Below the pieces are notes generated by a model. The model ran no database searches and was not told where the DNA came from. It saw only the letters and a program-made list of their open reading frames with translations. Shown piece after piece: positions 13,901 to 25,200 of a stretch of 64,000 bases of DNA; position 1 is the first letter of the stretch; every line of letters starts with the position of its first letter. Both the position numbers and the translations under genes were made by a program. This DNA is from Chamaea fasciata (taxonomy: Eukaryota; Chordata; Aves; Passeriformes; Sylviidae): contig JARCOQ010000006.1 of the NCBI GenBank assembly GCA_029207755.1, forward strand, positions 67,864,093-67,928,092. Reading direction: 5' to 3'.

Positions 13901-16900
13901 ACATCCCCAGACATTTTGAATAGAGGTATTCTTCTGGGGGCTTTCACCTTGTCTGAAGGTTTTGTACTTGTTCCAGGTCTTGCACTGTTTATTACATTTT
14001 AGAAAGTCAAGTTATTCTTTCCTACTGCACTGCAAACTAGAACATTACTCTTGCTAATTTTGGGGACTCAAGAGCAAACACAGCAGGGGAAGAGGCAGAC
14101 ACAGATGAAAGCACAATTCTAAAAAAGCATTTTAAGTTTCCACTTAAAAAAATAAACCACAACCAAAACAACCCCAACTAAACCAAAGAGGAGAAGGAAG
14201 GATTTTCCTCAAACCTGCAGCAATAAAGTCTGTTCATTTTTTGCTTGCAATATTAAAACCATTGCTACAAATCTGCCTGACACAGCACTGCATCAGCAAT
14301 ACAGGAAACGCGACAAGGGGCGACTTCCAACACTTTTGTCAGACCAAGACAGAGACTCAACCCTGGAGACTTAAAACCAGAAATAAAGAGATGGCATGCA
14401 AAGGAAATGACTGCAGATTATGGGGAATTCTTTCAAAGAGATGTTAAAAAGAATTAGTGAAACTCCAACCTCTCACACATCCACTGTGGTCTCACTTCAT
14501 TGCCCAGGCATTTGAGAAGACAACACTCCTTCCATCCTGCCAGCATGCCAGCTCGGATGTAGAGGAATGGTTCTGCTCCACTGAGTTTGCACTGTTTTGT
14601 AGGACAACTCAGAACTCTGCTTGGCACAACGTAACTGCTGTGGTTTAATCTTCACCCCACATTCCAAAAGAGAGCTACTGTGCTCACTGTCAAAGTTTAC
14701 TATTTCTCTCTCAAGAGCTACTCTGATATTATCCTTAGGGAGTTCAGACTTGTGGGAATTGTGTATGGCCAAGTGAGAAGGCTTTTAGAGAAATTCCGTC
14801 AGCTTCATCAGCTTTGCAAATCGAGGAAATTTCTTTCAAGGTGAAGAAACCATATCTTTGATGACATCAAACACTCATTCCTACAACAATTCTGACTCCT
14901 GATCATTATCCAAGGCCTCGTTTTGTTACATACCATATGAACAAAGTAAAGAGTTTCTTCTCTACAGAGTTTGCAGTTTTAAGATAAGAAACAGACCCAC
15001 AGACCTGGATATGCCTGTTTCCAAAGCTGACTGCTCTTCCTAAGTGACATTCCCTGCAGGAGGCATCCCTTAACCCAGGGATGCTGGGCTTCTAAACCTC
15101 ATCAAATTCTTTTGTGGGTAGCATGGCCCAACCTATTACATCTCTGAAGGAAATGCTTTCCATGTCATCCTTAATTAATGGTTATTGCTACCAGAGCTTA
15201 TCAGAGGTTCATCTGAAAGAGAGTGGCTTTTAATGAAGGTTGCACTCCTCATCATTTGCAGTCTTCAATTTTACATTTCTTGCCATTAAGAAATATCTAA
15301 AAGTCACCTTTGCCAGTATTTAGAAGAGGGAAGAAGGACAATCATGGTTTTACAAAATTCAGTTTCTCAGGGACCGACTCCCCAAAGCCATGGAAACTTC
15401 ACTGATGTTTTTAATGAGAAAGGGATTGGTCCCTGTATTAATTCAGGACCAAAGTGCGATTTCCCCTTCCCCTCCAGTCTCCCAAGAATAATGTATCGGG
15501 GAAATTATACCTTGTCTCACACACACACATCAGCAAAACCATATGGGAATTCCCATTCAAGGTGAGCAAACACAGTTAATTCAAACACAGTAAATTCAAG
15601 CAGGACCTCTTGGCACAGACAAAAGTCTTTTAAGTTAGCTCCTGTATTTTCGGAAGGCCTTTCTTCAGCACTTTAATAGTAAGAAGTCTGTTTAATAATG
15701 ATCTCCCCCAGTTTCACTGGCCTTATGAATGGCTGTGAGAGGAATGTGGGAGGCTAGAGGTCCTCCTCAAGCTCTGCTGGGAAACACTCCTGAGTATCCA
15801 GCACTGGAGCTGAGCTGTGAGAGCAGTTCCCAAATTAGCCACAGTAACAACGTGTATAGCAACTATTGCTCTGACATTTGGCAATTCCCCTTTTTACAGC
15901 ACTGCCCTTGTGTTTGAGATGTCAAATATGAGCCTAAATAATTGCACAGCCAGGGTCGCCATAAATGACCATTTTTCAAGTTAACTGCCTGGTACTTCAG
16001 ATAAACAAAGAGAGATTTGGGCTTCGCTTCCAATAAAGCTCTCTTAGTGCCAATGACATCCAAGATTCCTGGCTTCTGGCAGCCATCGGCAACACTGTCC
16101 CAGCTGAACAGCTCCAGAAAGCAAGCACCCTTGCACCAGAATTTGGGTGGGATGGTTGGGGAGGTTATTTAAACAGTGCTCACATAAACCAGTGAGAGGG
16201 ACTGAGCCTCTTACCTTGAGCAAGGAATACTCAGGGAGCTGCCAATAATGTTATATTTGCAGGGCTTTGCCAGTTAATTAACCTGATCTAATTAACATAT
16301 CTTTACTGCTGCAGGTGTACCAGTTGATTTTCATCACCGTAGGGAATCAAAGACATTATACCAATATGGAATTACACATGTGGAATTGTGCTCACTTTCT
16401 TTAAAACTGGTACAGGCTTATCCTGGAGCTGTGACTCACAGGCAGAACCAGAAAAGCAGGGAGCAGCAGATGGAATTCAGGAATTAATACCCTAAACAAG
16501 ACACAATTCCTTTCAGTTTACTGGAGGGATCCTTTTTCTACCAGGCTCTTTTGAAAAAAAAAAAAATACTGATAATAGATAACTATTCTAAAAAAGGAGG
16601 TATTTTGATGGTTTTCTTTGACATCATCAGGACATGAATCAGTTCAGAGTTGTATGACTACACTGTAGATTAATGCTGCTGATTGAGAAACTGTTCTGCT
16701 CCAGAATGTGTGAATATATGTACATATATAAATAAATTTTATTTTATACAACTCCTCTGGGGTTTTCCTGGCACTCCAGTCCTAACAAATAGGAAGTTCT
16801 TGTTGTTTGGTTTTGTTTGGAAGTGTAGTCAGTGAAAGCAGTGATCCACATTACACCTTGGAAATAAATTCACCAACTGTGGTTTCTTCAGTCATCTCTC

Positions 16901-17307
16901 CAAATCTGCAATGCTGGTTAAATATTTGGTCTCACAACACAGTGGACAAAAGTTGTGAATAGCACTAAACCCCAGTCTACCGATTTCAGCTGGAATAAAA
17001 CAGTCAGGGCAAATCTTCCCATTACTTCTAAATAAAAACTGCATGCTATCTTTACTACTCCTGCAATAATGAAAAAAGAATCCTATTGTTTGGAGTAGCA
17101 CTTGGTCCCCAAGGAAAGAATTCCTTTTGAACTAAACAGTTATTTGTTTTGAATCTCTGCTAGGCAGGGAAACCAAATACAGCCCTTGGTTTCTCCCCCT
17201 TCTCTTGAGCTCTTTCACCATCTGTGCATGATCATGGCCCAGGCTTTCTTTCCACCCTCTGAGAAAGACTCCTCCCAAACACATCTCACCATGGGAACAC
17301 ATGGCTG
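4962..17307. other. Long intergenic stretch, no gene recognised
   Basis: About 12 kb between the expected FGF2 side and BBS12. I found no spliced gene, tRNA-like fold or CR1 copy. Low-complexity items are a T-run at 7995-8011, a T-run near 9531-9544, a short CA run near 9717-9730, a short CA run near 15520 and an A-run near 16553-16566. A somewhat GC-richer patch at 5.76-6.0 kb has several open frames but few CpGs and no homology I can name. The longest open frame (about 157 codons at 8220-8693, plus strand) lacks features of a real protein. Confidence 0.45.
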
Positions 17308-17337
17308 CTGGGGATGGTGCTGGGGATGGTGCTGGGG
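17308..17337 (+). repeat. 12-bp tandem repeat, about 2.5 copies
   Basis: The unit CTGGGGATGGTG occurs at 17308-17319 and again at 17320-17331, followed by a partial copy CTGGGG to 17337. The copies are identical, which points to recent slippage. No gene context. Confidence 0.9.
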
Positions 17338-20166
17338 AACTCGGGCTTGGATTAAATGTTACATGAAGCCACTCCCCAGGGGTCATCCAGGGCCTGATGT
17401 GGAAGGAGGAATTGGGGAACTACTCTGTCCTTCCATTCTGCATCTCTGCCCCAAATTGCCCTTGTCCCTGCTGAGCTTTCGGGGACACAATGCAACAAGC
17501 TGAATCCTAATCCTCACAGCAAACCAGCACTGAAATCAGCAGAAGCACCACTGTGGGTGCTTTTTGAAAATCTACAGAAATAGGTATTATGAGCAGAATA
17601 AACAGGTAGGAAGCCAAAACAGACAGAGGGGTGTGTTCTTTTCTTCCTTCAGCTACTTAGTATCAAACCCAGTCTCTGGTTTATGCATGCACCTGAGCTG
17701 TTCTCCTCTTCTGTCACCTGGGCTGAAACCATCCCTGTGGACATCAGTTCTTGAAGCAACGTTATCTGTAAAGAAAAAGCCCTTTAAGGCAGCAGGTCAA
17801 TTCATGCTTGGTTAGAAAAGAAAGGTCTTGGTCCTGCAGCTTTGCAATAAATGGTTAATTAATGCAACGATGCTGGTGGCAAGTGGCAGAATTAAGTTTG
17901 TAATGTTTAGATTTTTCCAAGTTATGTCATACAAACTATGCTCTGACTGTGCTGGTGTGGAATTATCTCGAAAGGATTCCTGATCTACAGAGAGAGAGGG
18001 ATAGAACAGGGTAAAAGGAATTGTCAGGCTTGGAATAGGTCTCTGTTAGTCCCAGAAGTGCCTGTTGTTCACAGCAATCCTGGCATCTCAGCTGGTTCCA
18101 GAACAGAAAGTCCTTCCTTGAAGCAGCAGCTCAGCCCCATTTGAGTTTGGCACTTTCATGTAACAGGGAGTTTACACAGGAGTTTTATAGAGTTTACACA
18201 CAAAAAGATTAAAATTTTAAAAAAAAATAGTTACAAGACATTTAATTCATTGATACCTGGTGATGTTGGTTCAGCTCCTGTAGATGTCCTGCCTGAGTTG
18301 GTTATGGGAAGCCAACCTGCTTTGCATGGAAGAAGGTCAGCTCTTCCATTCTTCAGAATGGTTTTTTGCTGGCAGTGTGACCAATGGGATGACTCAGGCC
18401 TGCCAGTCGCCTCATCCTTGTGAGCAGAGCTGAAAATCTCATGTCACTCCATAACTTTTCTCCTGGATTCGATTCTCTCCAACTCTCTCCTCTCAAAAAA
18501 AGAGGAAAATGTTCTCCCAGCCTCTCCATCAGCCCTGGTCTGGGATATCTAAAGGAGTTCAGGGCAAACGAACAGTCTTAACAGTTTTGTCCTCACCCTC
18601 CCAGAGCCCTTTGCCTACCTGGGGACTGCTGTAGACACACACAGTCTCCTACATTCCCCAGCTCATATTTTCAGCACACCTGGTATCAGGCAAACTCTCA
18701 GGTGCCTCCTGACAGCCACTGATCACTAGTCCATGTCCCTTACAGGGACAGATTTTGCAGGTGGCTGTGCCCTCCAGGCTGGCTCAGCTAGGCACAAGGG
18801 TCTGATTGCTAAGATTAAGAAGACCTCTATGATGTTTCAGGAAATCCCCAAGGAGCAGAGGCCTAAAATTTTGTTTTGTAAAGAGAAATATGAAATACAA
18901 TGCCATCAGCCCTAAACAGAAGGTGGTGTGAACTGGGAATGATGATACTGGGGTGCAAGGGAGAAAGGGACCTGACTGGGACTTGATTCCAGCGGGGAGC
19001 AAGATGTGCCAACTCCCTGAAATCTCAGCCATTTCCCAATTTCCCAAGCACATCACATGTAAAAGTTTAGCTCTGCCATCACACCATGCTCTAGACAAAC
19101 GGCCTTTGTGTCCAGAGGAGGAGCCTCTGCCTGGCAGGAGCTGAAATGGCCCATGGCAGATGTTGAAATTGTTTCTGTGCTGAGCATCGTGGCAGACAGG
19201 GGTGGGCAGGATCTCCATTCCATTGCAGAGAGCTTTAGGAGATCTGAGGCTGAGGGAGCCCCACCAGTCTGTTGTGTTCCAAATTGCAGGTGAGGATGCC
19301 TGGAGGAGAGCTTGCATGATAATCTTCTGTGCATAACAAAGAGAGAATTATAAGTAACTGAGGATACAGGATCTACCTAGTTTATAAATTGTTCCATTTT
19401 GTTGGCCTGTAGAAAGCAGGCGTTAATTAATCAAAATGTAACATCTGACAGCTTTTTTGACAACCTCTTGTCCTGGTTTCAGCATCACAACATTTAAATA
19501 TATCATTATGTGCTTTTTAAAAGCCTGATTGGAAAAATTACATCATTTTGGACTTTCTCAACATTTGGTGCGTCAGCTCCCAGTGTCTAAGAGTCCCATA
19601 AATAGATGTTGGACCACCTCAATACAATTCCTGTCTGCAGATTTTCCATAACACACTTCACTCTATTATTCAAATAAAGTCCAAGTGGATCTTTTCCTGT
19701 GAACAGGGGTTATGCAATGCTCAGCACAGGAGGCTCGAGAAAAACAGTGTAAAGCCAAACATGAGCTGCAAATACTTGCAGAGCAGCAGAGTGTGTTTAT
19801 ATTTATTTATCTGTTGTGTTTCCATTCAATCGTCACTTAACAGCCCCCAGCTCCTTTTGCCTCTTTTTATCTACCAGACTCTTTCTCTCTCACGCCTTGG
19901 TCCATCAAGAGTGTGGCCAAGCAGCTACACGTCAATTTGCCAACTGATTAATAATAAAAATATAATTGCAGGATGATGAAAATTGTAATCTAATGAGATC
20001 CTTATGCTGCTAGGAACTACTGTTCTCAATTAAAATTATAAACCCCTATAGTATTTGGCCAAAATCCACCAAATTCTGGGATCTGACAGAAAACCAGAAT
20101 ATTTAGTTTCAGGTCAGAGATGTAACATGACTCTAATACACAGATACCCCCAATAAGTATCTAAAC
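17338..20166. other. Intergenic DNA upstream of BBS12 3' end
   Basis: No gene recognised. A 177-codon frame on the minus strand (18784-19317) is open, but its translation has no recognisable domain and other frames over the same DNA are open too, so I treat it as chance. Part of this stretch could be BBS12 3' UTR if the poly(A) site lies further left than proposed. Confidence 0.4.
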
Positions 20167-20172
20167 TTTATT
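20167..20172 (-). other. Candidate BBS12 poly(A) signal
   Basis: TTTATT on the plus strand gives AATAAA on the minus strand, about 980 bases past the BBS12 stop codon. Just beyond it on the minus strand the DNA is GT-rich (TCTGTGTATT), as expected downstream of a cleavage site. An ATTAAA variant lies about 45 bases before it (20214-20219). This is the first canonical hexamer I found after the stop, but transcript ends are not visible in DNA. Confidence 0.35.
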
Positions 20173-21148
20173 TGTGGATGAATTTCATTATCTGTGCTGC
20201 CAGCCACGAGCATTTTAATGAGAAAGTTCTTGAATGCAAGGATCCTCTTCAGCCTCACCATTTCCATTCGTTTTCCATTCTGTTTTCACCAGACTGGTGA
20301 GGCATTTCACTTTCAGTGTGACTCAGAATGCCAAGTTCAGAAAAAATATCTCCATAGTTACACCCCTCTCTCTTGCAATGAAGTGCCAGCTCTCCAGTGC
20401 CCAGCTTTCAAACTGTCAGTGCTGTAACACAGCAAAAATGCCGTGCTTCAATCACCAAGATAGATTCGTTCCCAGTTGTTAGCCAACACCTAAAACTTAC
20501 AGCAACATTTTCCTCTCTGCAAGGATAGCTGAAAGACCCCATGGAAATGATCTAAAAATCCAGTTGGCAATGTAAAAGGAAGTTTTGTGTAGAGATGCAT
20601 CCAGTCTGTAATACCAAAAGGAAAGATTCAGCCTGAATTGGTCAAAACCAGAGAAATTCCAGAGGGTATACACTGGCAAACCAGAGATTCATGGACCACA
20701 TAAATATGCAAAAATTGAATCTATTCATACAATCTCTCAGTATAAAATGTAACACATTATTTCAAGTTTAACTCTTATGTTTGCAATGTACAAAAATCAA
20801 GAACAAGGTATTAAGAAATAATTACAGCATATTCTTTCATTTAACACAAGTACAGCAATGTTATGTAAGACATCTCTACCTTTCTTCAGAAGCCTTTAGT
20901 GGACATCCACACAGGCAATACCATTAGCTAGAAATGCATGGCCTGGGTTGGAGATAAGCCCACAAATGGTTTTTGTTTGTTATTTAGTTCCTATTTCTAG
21001 AAGTAAGATATTACCTGGTGACTGTCTCTCATTCTGACTTCTGCTATTACATTCTAAACTGTTCATTCTCAGCGTTTGTTTTATAAAGACATGCAGGTTG
21101 CACCCAGGCTTCTCCCACTGACTCATGGACTTACAAATCCTGAAAATC
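20173..21148 (-). other. BBS12: Probable BBS12 3' UTR
   Basis: AT-rich non-coding DNA directly after the BBS12 stop codon, ending at the candidate poly(A) signal near 20167. It contains no open frame of note and no repeat I recognise. The extent is inferred only from the hexamer. Confidence 0.4.
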
Positions 21149-23278
21149 CTATAAAAACATAAATTCGCTTGACACAGGTGAGTTCAGGATCTGACTCCTT
21201 CTGGGGCCTGTGATAATTTCAGCATCAGTTTGAAGCACCAGCAGTACCAGGTCTAGAGCTCTCCTCCATGCCTCTGTCTTGGCTGCAACATTATCACACA
21301 CCTTTAAATCTGTGACCTGGTCAGGGAAGGGATCAGAGCTACTCCTGAGCACTCCACCTCTCCTAAACTCTTCCAAAATATAAGCTGAGGGAGAGCCACA
21401 GGCCGCTGCTTTCTGGAGGTAGTGATCCACCGCGGCGCCTGCTTCCAGCTCCGAGCTGGCCTTGCCAGTGTTACACAGGACCACAGAGAGGTACCGCTTC
21501 CAGCCGCTTGCCAGTGCCTGCAGCACAATGGATTTACACTCCGCCAGCCAAGGGCTGGGAAGCTCTCTCACAGCTTTGTCGTTTCCCGGTCGCCCGGGCT
21601 GCTCTGCCAGTGCCTGGACATGACTGAGGCACAAGAGCTCCACTGCACCGCCCCCAGGGAAAACCTTCCCGTCCTTTAGAGCGTGATGGAGTCGATAGAG
21701 CAAAGTCCAGAACTGGTCTTCGAGGAGCTGCGCCTTGGAAGGCAGGGCAGTGGTGAGCACGGCCGTGAGCAGGGGGATGCCTCCCGCGCTGATCCGCACC
21801 GGCACCAGCTCGCCCAGATCCACGGCGCGCCCATCGCTGGCCTTCCACAGCTCCGTCCAGGCCCCATTCCCGATACAGGAAGCGTTCAGCTGAGTCAGGT
21901 ACGTCACTGCCTGGGCACCAGTGGCTGCCCCAAAGGCACGCAGCACATCCCGAGCCACGCAGCCAATTACCAATATCCTGCTGGTGAGGCACCTTTCCAT
22001 GAAGTTTTTGCACACGTTTCCTTTGACCAAAACCAGATTTACTTCAAAGCTCATCAGAATATCCGACATTCTGCTTAGCCACGTACCTCCTGCCCTGCCT
22101 CCCTGTGGATTGGCATGCTCCAATATGGTCCTTACATTACATGGTCTGTTAAACCCCAAGTGTCGATACTGCTCCGTGAGGTCACCATCCATCAGCAGAA
22201 CCCGGAGGGTTTTGTCTGCAAAGTGTTTGATGATTGTGGCTTGCTCCGGTGACACCAGTGTGACAAAGCCTGGGGAAACACAGGAATAGCTCTCAGGCAG
22301 GCCCAGCACACGGCACGTCACAATCTCTGTGATATTAATTGAGGAAGAGCCACGGCACTCCGCTCTCTCTTGCTGATAAGCAGCAATGCTTTGCAGCAGT
22401 TTCAGGCTGGTCTGGTTTCCATGGCTCAGAGCCACTGCCAGGTGTCCTAAACCACAACATCCACACAGATCTGCTGGAGGTCCTGAAGGGTATCCCTGAA
22501 AATTACCTTGCTGACTTGAAGAAAGGCTTTTCCCTGGAGTGCTGAAGTGCCTGCTGTGGGTTAACTTCCATGTGATACAGCTGGGAGCAGTAATGCCACT
22601 TCCAGACAGCACAGATGAACTTTTGTCACCCACTGCTTTGATAGCAGAAGCCACTGAACCAAAGCCAGCCAAGGGTGAAACTAGGTCCTGGTTAAAATTA
22701 CAATTATCTCCTTGATGAGAACAAGCATTTATTGGAATTGCTTCTTCTGTTGCAGAAATATCCCTCTGAAAACACAGCAAATTCCAAGGATTTGTAAGAC
22801 CATCATGTCCAACTTGGCCAGTTTTGCTTTCAAAAGCCTTTGGCCTAACTCTGCTAGAACACAGCTCTCTCTTTACATCAGGTATTGGTATTTGAAGACA
22901 CTGGATTCTCTCACAGCAAGAGTTCAACCCCTCAGACATCACGGACACTATTGCTGGAACAGGAATGTTCTGCTGGAGGCACTCCACCACAGCACTGCTC
23001 CACGCTCCAACCAGGAACAACAGGGTACTCACCCCAGTCTTAAACTCCTTGTTCTGAGCCTGAATGGTTTCATTAAGAAGCTGTCCAGCAGCACTTGTCA
23101 AATCCAAACTTTCAATCAGTCTAACAGCAGAACAAATCAATGAGCTCTGGTCAGTGATTTCATCCACAATGAATTTATGTGATTTCATTGGCCCTAGGAA
23201 TGTTCTCCCAGTGGATGCTAAGGATGAGAGTTGCTGGAGTCCAATGTGTCTCCTGGCATTCACATCCCTGAAAGCCAT
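21149..23278 (-). CDS. BBS12: BBS12, chaperonin-like ciliopathy protein
   Basis: Single coding exon of 709 codons plus stop. The family (human about 710 aa) is a vertebrate group II chaperonin (CCT)-like protein. With BBS6/MKKS, BBS10 and CCT subunits it assembles the BBSome, which traffics membrane proteins in cilia; loss causes Bardet-Biedl syndrome in people. Matching segments run the whole length: RRHIGLQQLSS and GRTFLGP near residues 9-30, TGVSTLLFLVGAW at 81-93 (where CCTs carry their nucleotide loop), GDLTEQYRHLGFN at 365-377, PGGGAVELLCLS at 541-552, and EAWRRALDLVLLVLQTD at 669-685 near the C-terminus. The middle part (about 140-270) is the most diverged, as usual for this protein. 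The start chosen is the ATG at 23276-23278; a splice acceptor (TGTTCACAG) ends 16 bases upstream, so 5' UTR exon(s) lie in the CpG island to the right. No frameshift or internal stop. The neighbour CETN4 is divergent and also ciliary. Confidence 0.97.
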   Translation of the reverse strand: MAFRDVNARRHIGLQQLSSLASTGRTFLGPMKSHKFIVDEITDQSSLICSAVRLIESLDLTSAAGQLLNETIQAQNKEFKTGVSTLLFLVGAWSSAVVECLQQNIPVPAIVSVMSEGLNSCCERIQCLQIPIPDVKRELCSSRVRPKAFESKTGQVGHDGLTNPWNLLCFQRDISATEEAIPINACSHQGDNCNFNQDLVSPLAGFGSVASAIKAVGDKSSSVLSGSGITAPSCITWKLTHSRHFSTPGKSLSSSQQGNFQGYPSGPPADLCGCCGLGHLAVALSHGNQTSLKLLQSIAAYQQERAECRGSSSINITEIVTCRVLGLPESYSCVSPGFVTLVSPEQATIIKHFADKTLRVLLMDGDLTEQYRHLGFNRPCNVRTILEHANPQGGRAGGTWLSRMSDILMSFEVNLVLVKGNVCKNFMERCLTSRILVIGCVARDVLRAFGAATGAQAVTYLTQLNASCIGNGAWTELWKASDGRAVDLGELVPVRISAGGIPLLTAVLTTALPSKAQLLEDQFWTLLYRLHHALKDGKVFPGGGAVELLCLSHVQALAEQPGRPGNDKAVRELPSPWLAECKSIVLQALASGWKRYLSVVLCNTGKASSELEAGAAVDHYLQKAAACGSPSAYILEEFRRGGVLRSSSDPFPDQVTDLKVCDNVAAKTEAWRRALDLVLLVLQTDAEIITGPRRSQILNSPVSSEFMFL

Positions 23279-23294
23279 GGGCAGTGGGCGGCAT
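23175..23294 (-). other. Overlapping upstream ORF in BBS12 coding exon
   Basis: If the exon begins right after the acceptor at 23295-23296, its first three bases are ATG. That ATG is out of frame with the BBS12 start 16 bases later and opens a 39-codon frame ending with TAA at 23175-23177, inside the BBS12 coding sequence. Such overlapping upstream frames usually lower translation of the main frame. Whether ribosomes use it depends on the upstream exon, which I cannot see. Confidence 0.45.
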
Positions 23295-24479
23295 CTGTGA
23301 ACAGATCACAAATTACTGCCCCATCCTCACAGCACACCAGAGCACAAATCACCAGAAAATTAATTTCATAGTCTAGCCCTGAACACAGCTTTCCTCCATA
23401 TAAAGCAGGTCCACTTCCTGTGCACTTATAATAAGAAATCAATGGGCAGAGTTGCTGAAATGGGGCACTGTTAAAATACCATGGAATCATTTTTGGCTGG
23501 CTGATTGTAAAAAACTGTTAATTCCCATGGTTTCTTACACTCCCAGCAATACAGGCTGTGTGGAACTACTACCTCCCTCTTGCCCTGATGTCTGGAATTT
23601 CAGTTATTTGTCTTACTTAGGGCAAATTAGAGCAGAATGGACAAATTACTTGCAAAACTCAAGAGCTCTGTGCAGATCCTTCTTGGTAACAACAGTCATG
23701 CCACTGACTTTAACCTTCAAGTCTGGAAAAACATTTTATTCCAAATTGTTTAGTCCAATTAGCATGCACGAATACTTCATTAAGCAAAACAAAAGCAATG
23801 CCACTTCTTCATAACTTACAAACTGCCAAGACTTTAAAGTCTTGACCAACTATTCATTCTTAACACACCAAAAAGAAATCTCCTTTCCGTTAAAATGTCT
23901 TCCACACCATGGTCCTGTAGCAGACCACATGCATTAAGACAAAGCTCCCCTTTTGAATAATTATGCACACCAAAAATTGAGAACCCTGAGGCCTGTACCT
24001 CTTATGCTCAGATTCAAATCACAGAATGGTCTGGGTGGGGAGGGACCTTAAAGCTCATCCAGTTCCAACCCCCACTGCCAAGGGCAGGGCCACCTTCCAC
24101 CAGACCAGGCTGCTCAGAGCCACATCCAACCTGCCCTTGGCCACTTCCACGGATGGCGCATCCACAACTTTTCTGGGCCACCTGTTTCAGTCCGTCACTG
24201 CCCTCCCAATACAGACTTTCTTCCTAATACCCAATCTAAATCAACTCTCTGTCATTTTGAACCCATCCTCCCTTGTCCCGTCACTATATGCCCTCGTAAA
24301 TACTCCTGCCCCATCATTCCTGTAAGTGTCCTTCAGGTACTGGAATTTATTCATATCATTTGTTCCAGTTCCCTAAATGCCCCTTTGCGTAGCTGTTCCA
24401 AATCCAAAAAGACTTTTTCCCCCTATCTCACACAGCCGAAGTCCATTTGAATACAATATTGCAGTATTGCTAGGGAGAG
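23295..24479 (-). other. BBS12: BBS12 5' intron (probable)
   Basis: Non-coding DNA between the acceptor at the edge of the BBS12 coding exon and the CpG island that should hold its first exon(s). It contains a pyrimidine tract-type acceptor at its low end (ATCTGTTCACAG on the minus strand) and a CR1 insertion at 24.0-24.35 kb. I could not fix the donor site, so the right boundary is approximate. Confidence 0.55.
24018..24345 (-). mobile_element. CR1 LINE, 5'-truncated 3' end
   Basis: The sequence runs from TCACAGAATGGT through GGGACCTTAAAGCTCATCCAG and CAGAGCCACATCCAACCTG to TGTCCTTCAGGTACTGGA. This is the standard order of the reverse complement of an avian CR1 3' end, so the element lies on the minus strand, sense to BBS12 and inside its probable 5' intron. 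No reverse transcriptase frame remains. The truncation point is blurred by divergence. Confidence 0.88.
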
Positions 24480-25200
24480 GAAGCGTGTCCCGGCCCGCCT
24501 GCCCCACACGGCCGGGGGGGGGAAGCCGCCCGGAGCGGACACACCGGAACTACACTGGCGGCGGCCTGGCCGCTTCCTGCGGGCCGGAGGGTGCCCGGCG
24601 GGCCGGTGCGGGTGTCTCACCGGAGGGGCCGCGCTCCCGCCGCTTCCCTGGACACGGAGTTGCCCGGACGCGGCCGCCGCTCCCTCCGCCGGCCCGCGGG
24701 CGGGCCCGCCCACCCCCGCGCTCCCTCAGCCGTCCCTCACGGGCACGCCGCGCCGCCATTGGCCGGAGCCGTGAGGGGGGCGGGTTCCCGCGGTGGTTCC
24801 GCTCGCTCATTGGCCGGCTGGGCGGCGCGTGTCGGTCGCGCGCGGCGGTGCGGAGCTCCCGTCCCGTCCCGTCCCATCCCGGAGCGGCATTCCCGGCCGG
24901 ATGGTGAGCGCGCCCTCCCCGCCGCGGGCTCCCTTCCCACCGCCGCCTCCCCCGAGCCCCTCCCGCCGGCACCGTGAGTTGTGCAAACCCCCTTCAGGTT
25001 CCACCCCTGCCCAGGCCCTCGCTGCTGCCCGGGTACCTCGCACGGCGCCCCCCGGAGAGGCCCCCCCCCACTCCAACGGGAAAAACACGCCCGGAAAAAC
25101 ACCGGGATTCGCAAAATGCATCACCTGCTCCAGGCATGCCTGGTTCTTCTTGGCACAGCTCACAGACCGCCGCATCGTTCGGGCCCCCGCGGTGTTGCTG
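24480..25200. promoter_or_regulatory. CpG-island divergent promoter, BBS12/CETN4
   Basis: A GC-rich, CpG-dense block, the strongest in the window, lies between the two head-to-head genes. Visible elements are two ATTGGCCGG boxes (inverted CCAAT boxes at 24758-24762 and 24809-24813, 51 bp apart), a GC box (GGGGCGGG-like, about 24777-24784), ETS-type GGAA cores (CCGGAA near 24544-24549 and its mirror near 24572-24577), and a pentanucleotide run of GTCCC units at 24861-24880 just before the CETN4 start. No TATA box stands out. Paired CCAAT boxes in a shared island are typical of bidirectional promoters. An RFX half-site-like GTTGCC (24659-24664) is present, but I do not see a full X-box. Transcription starts are not determinable here. 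Confidence 0.85.

Noticed and set aside
18784..19317. 177-codon open frame on the minus strand
   Set aside because: Composition does not look like a folded protein, and frames on the opposite strand over the same DNA are open as well.
21304..23143. Open frames inside BBS12 on the other strand and in other frames
   Set aside because: Shadows of the 709-codon BBS12 frame, which matches its family along the full length.
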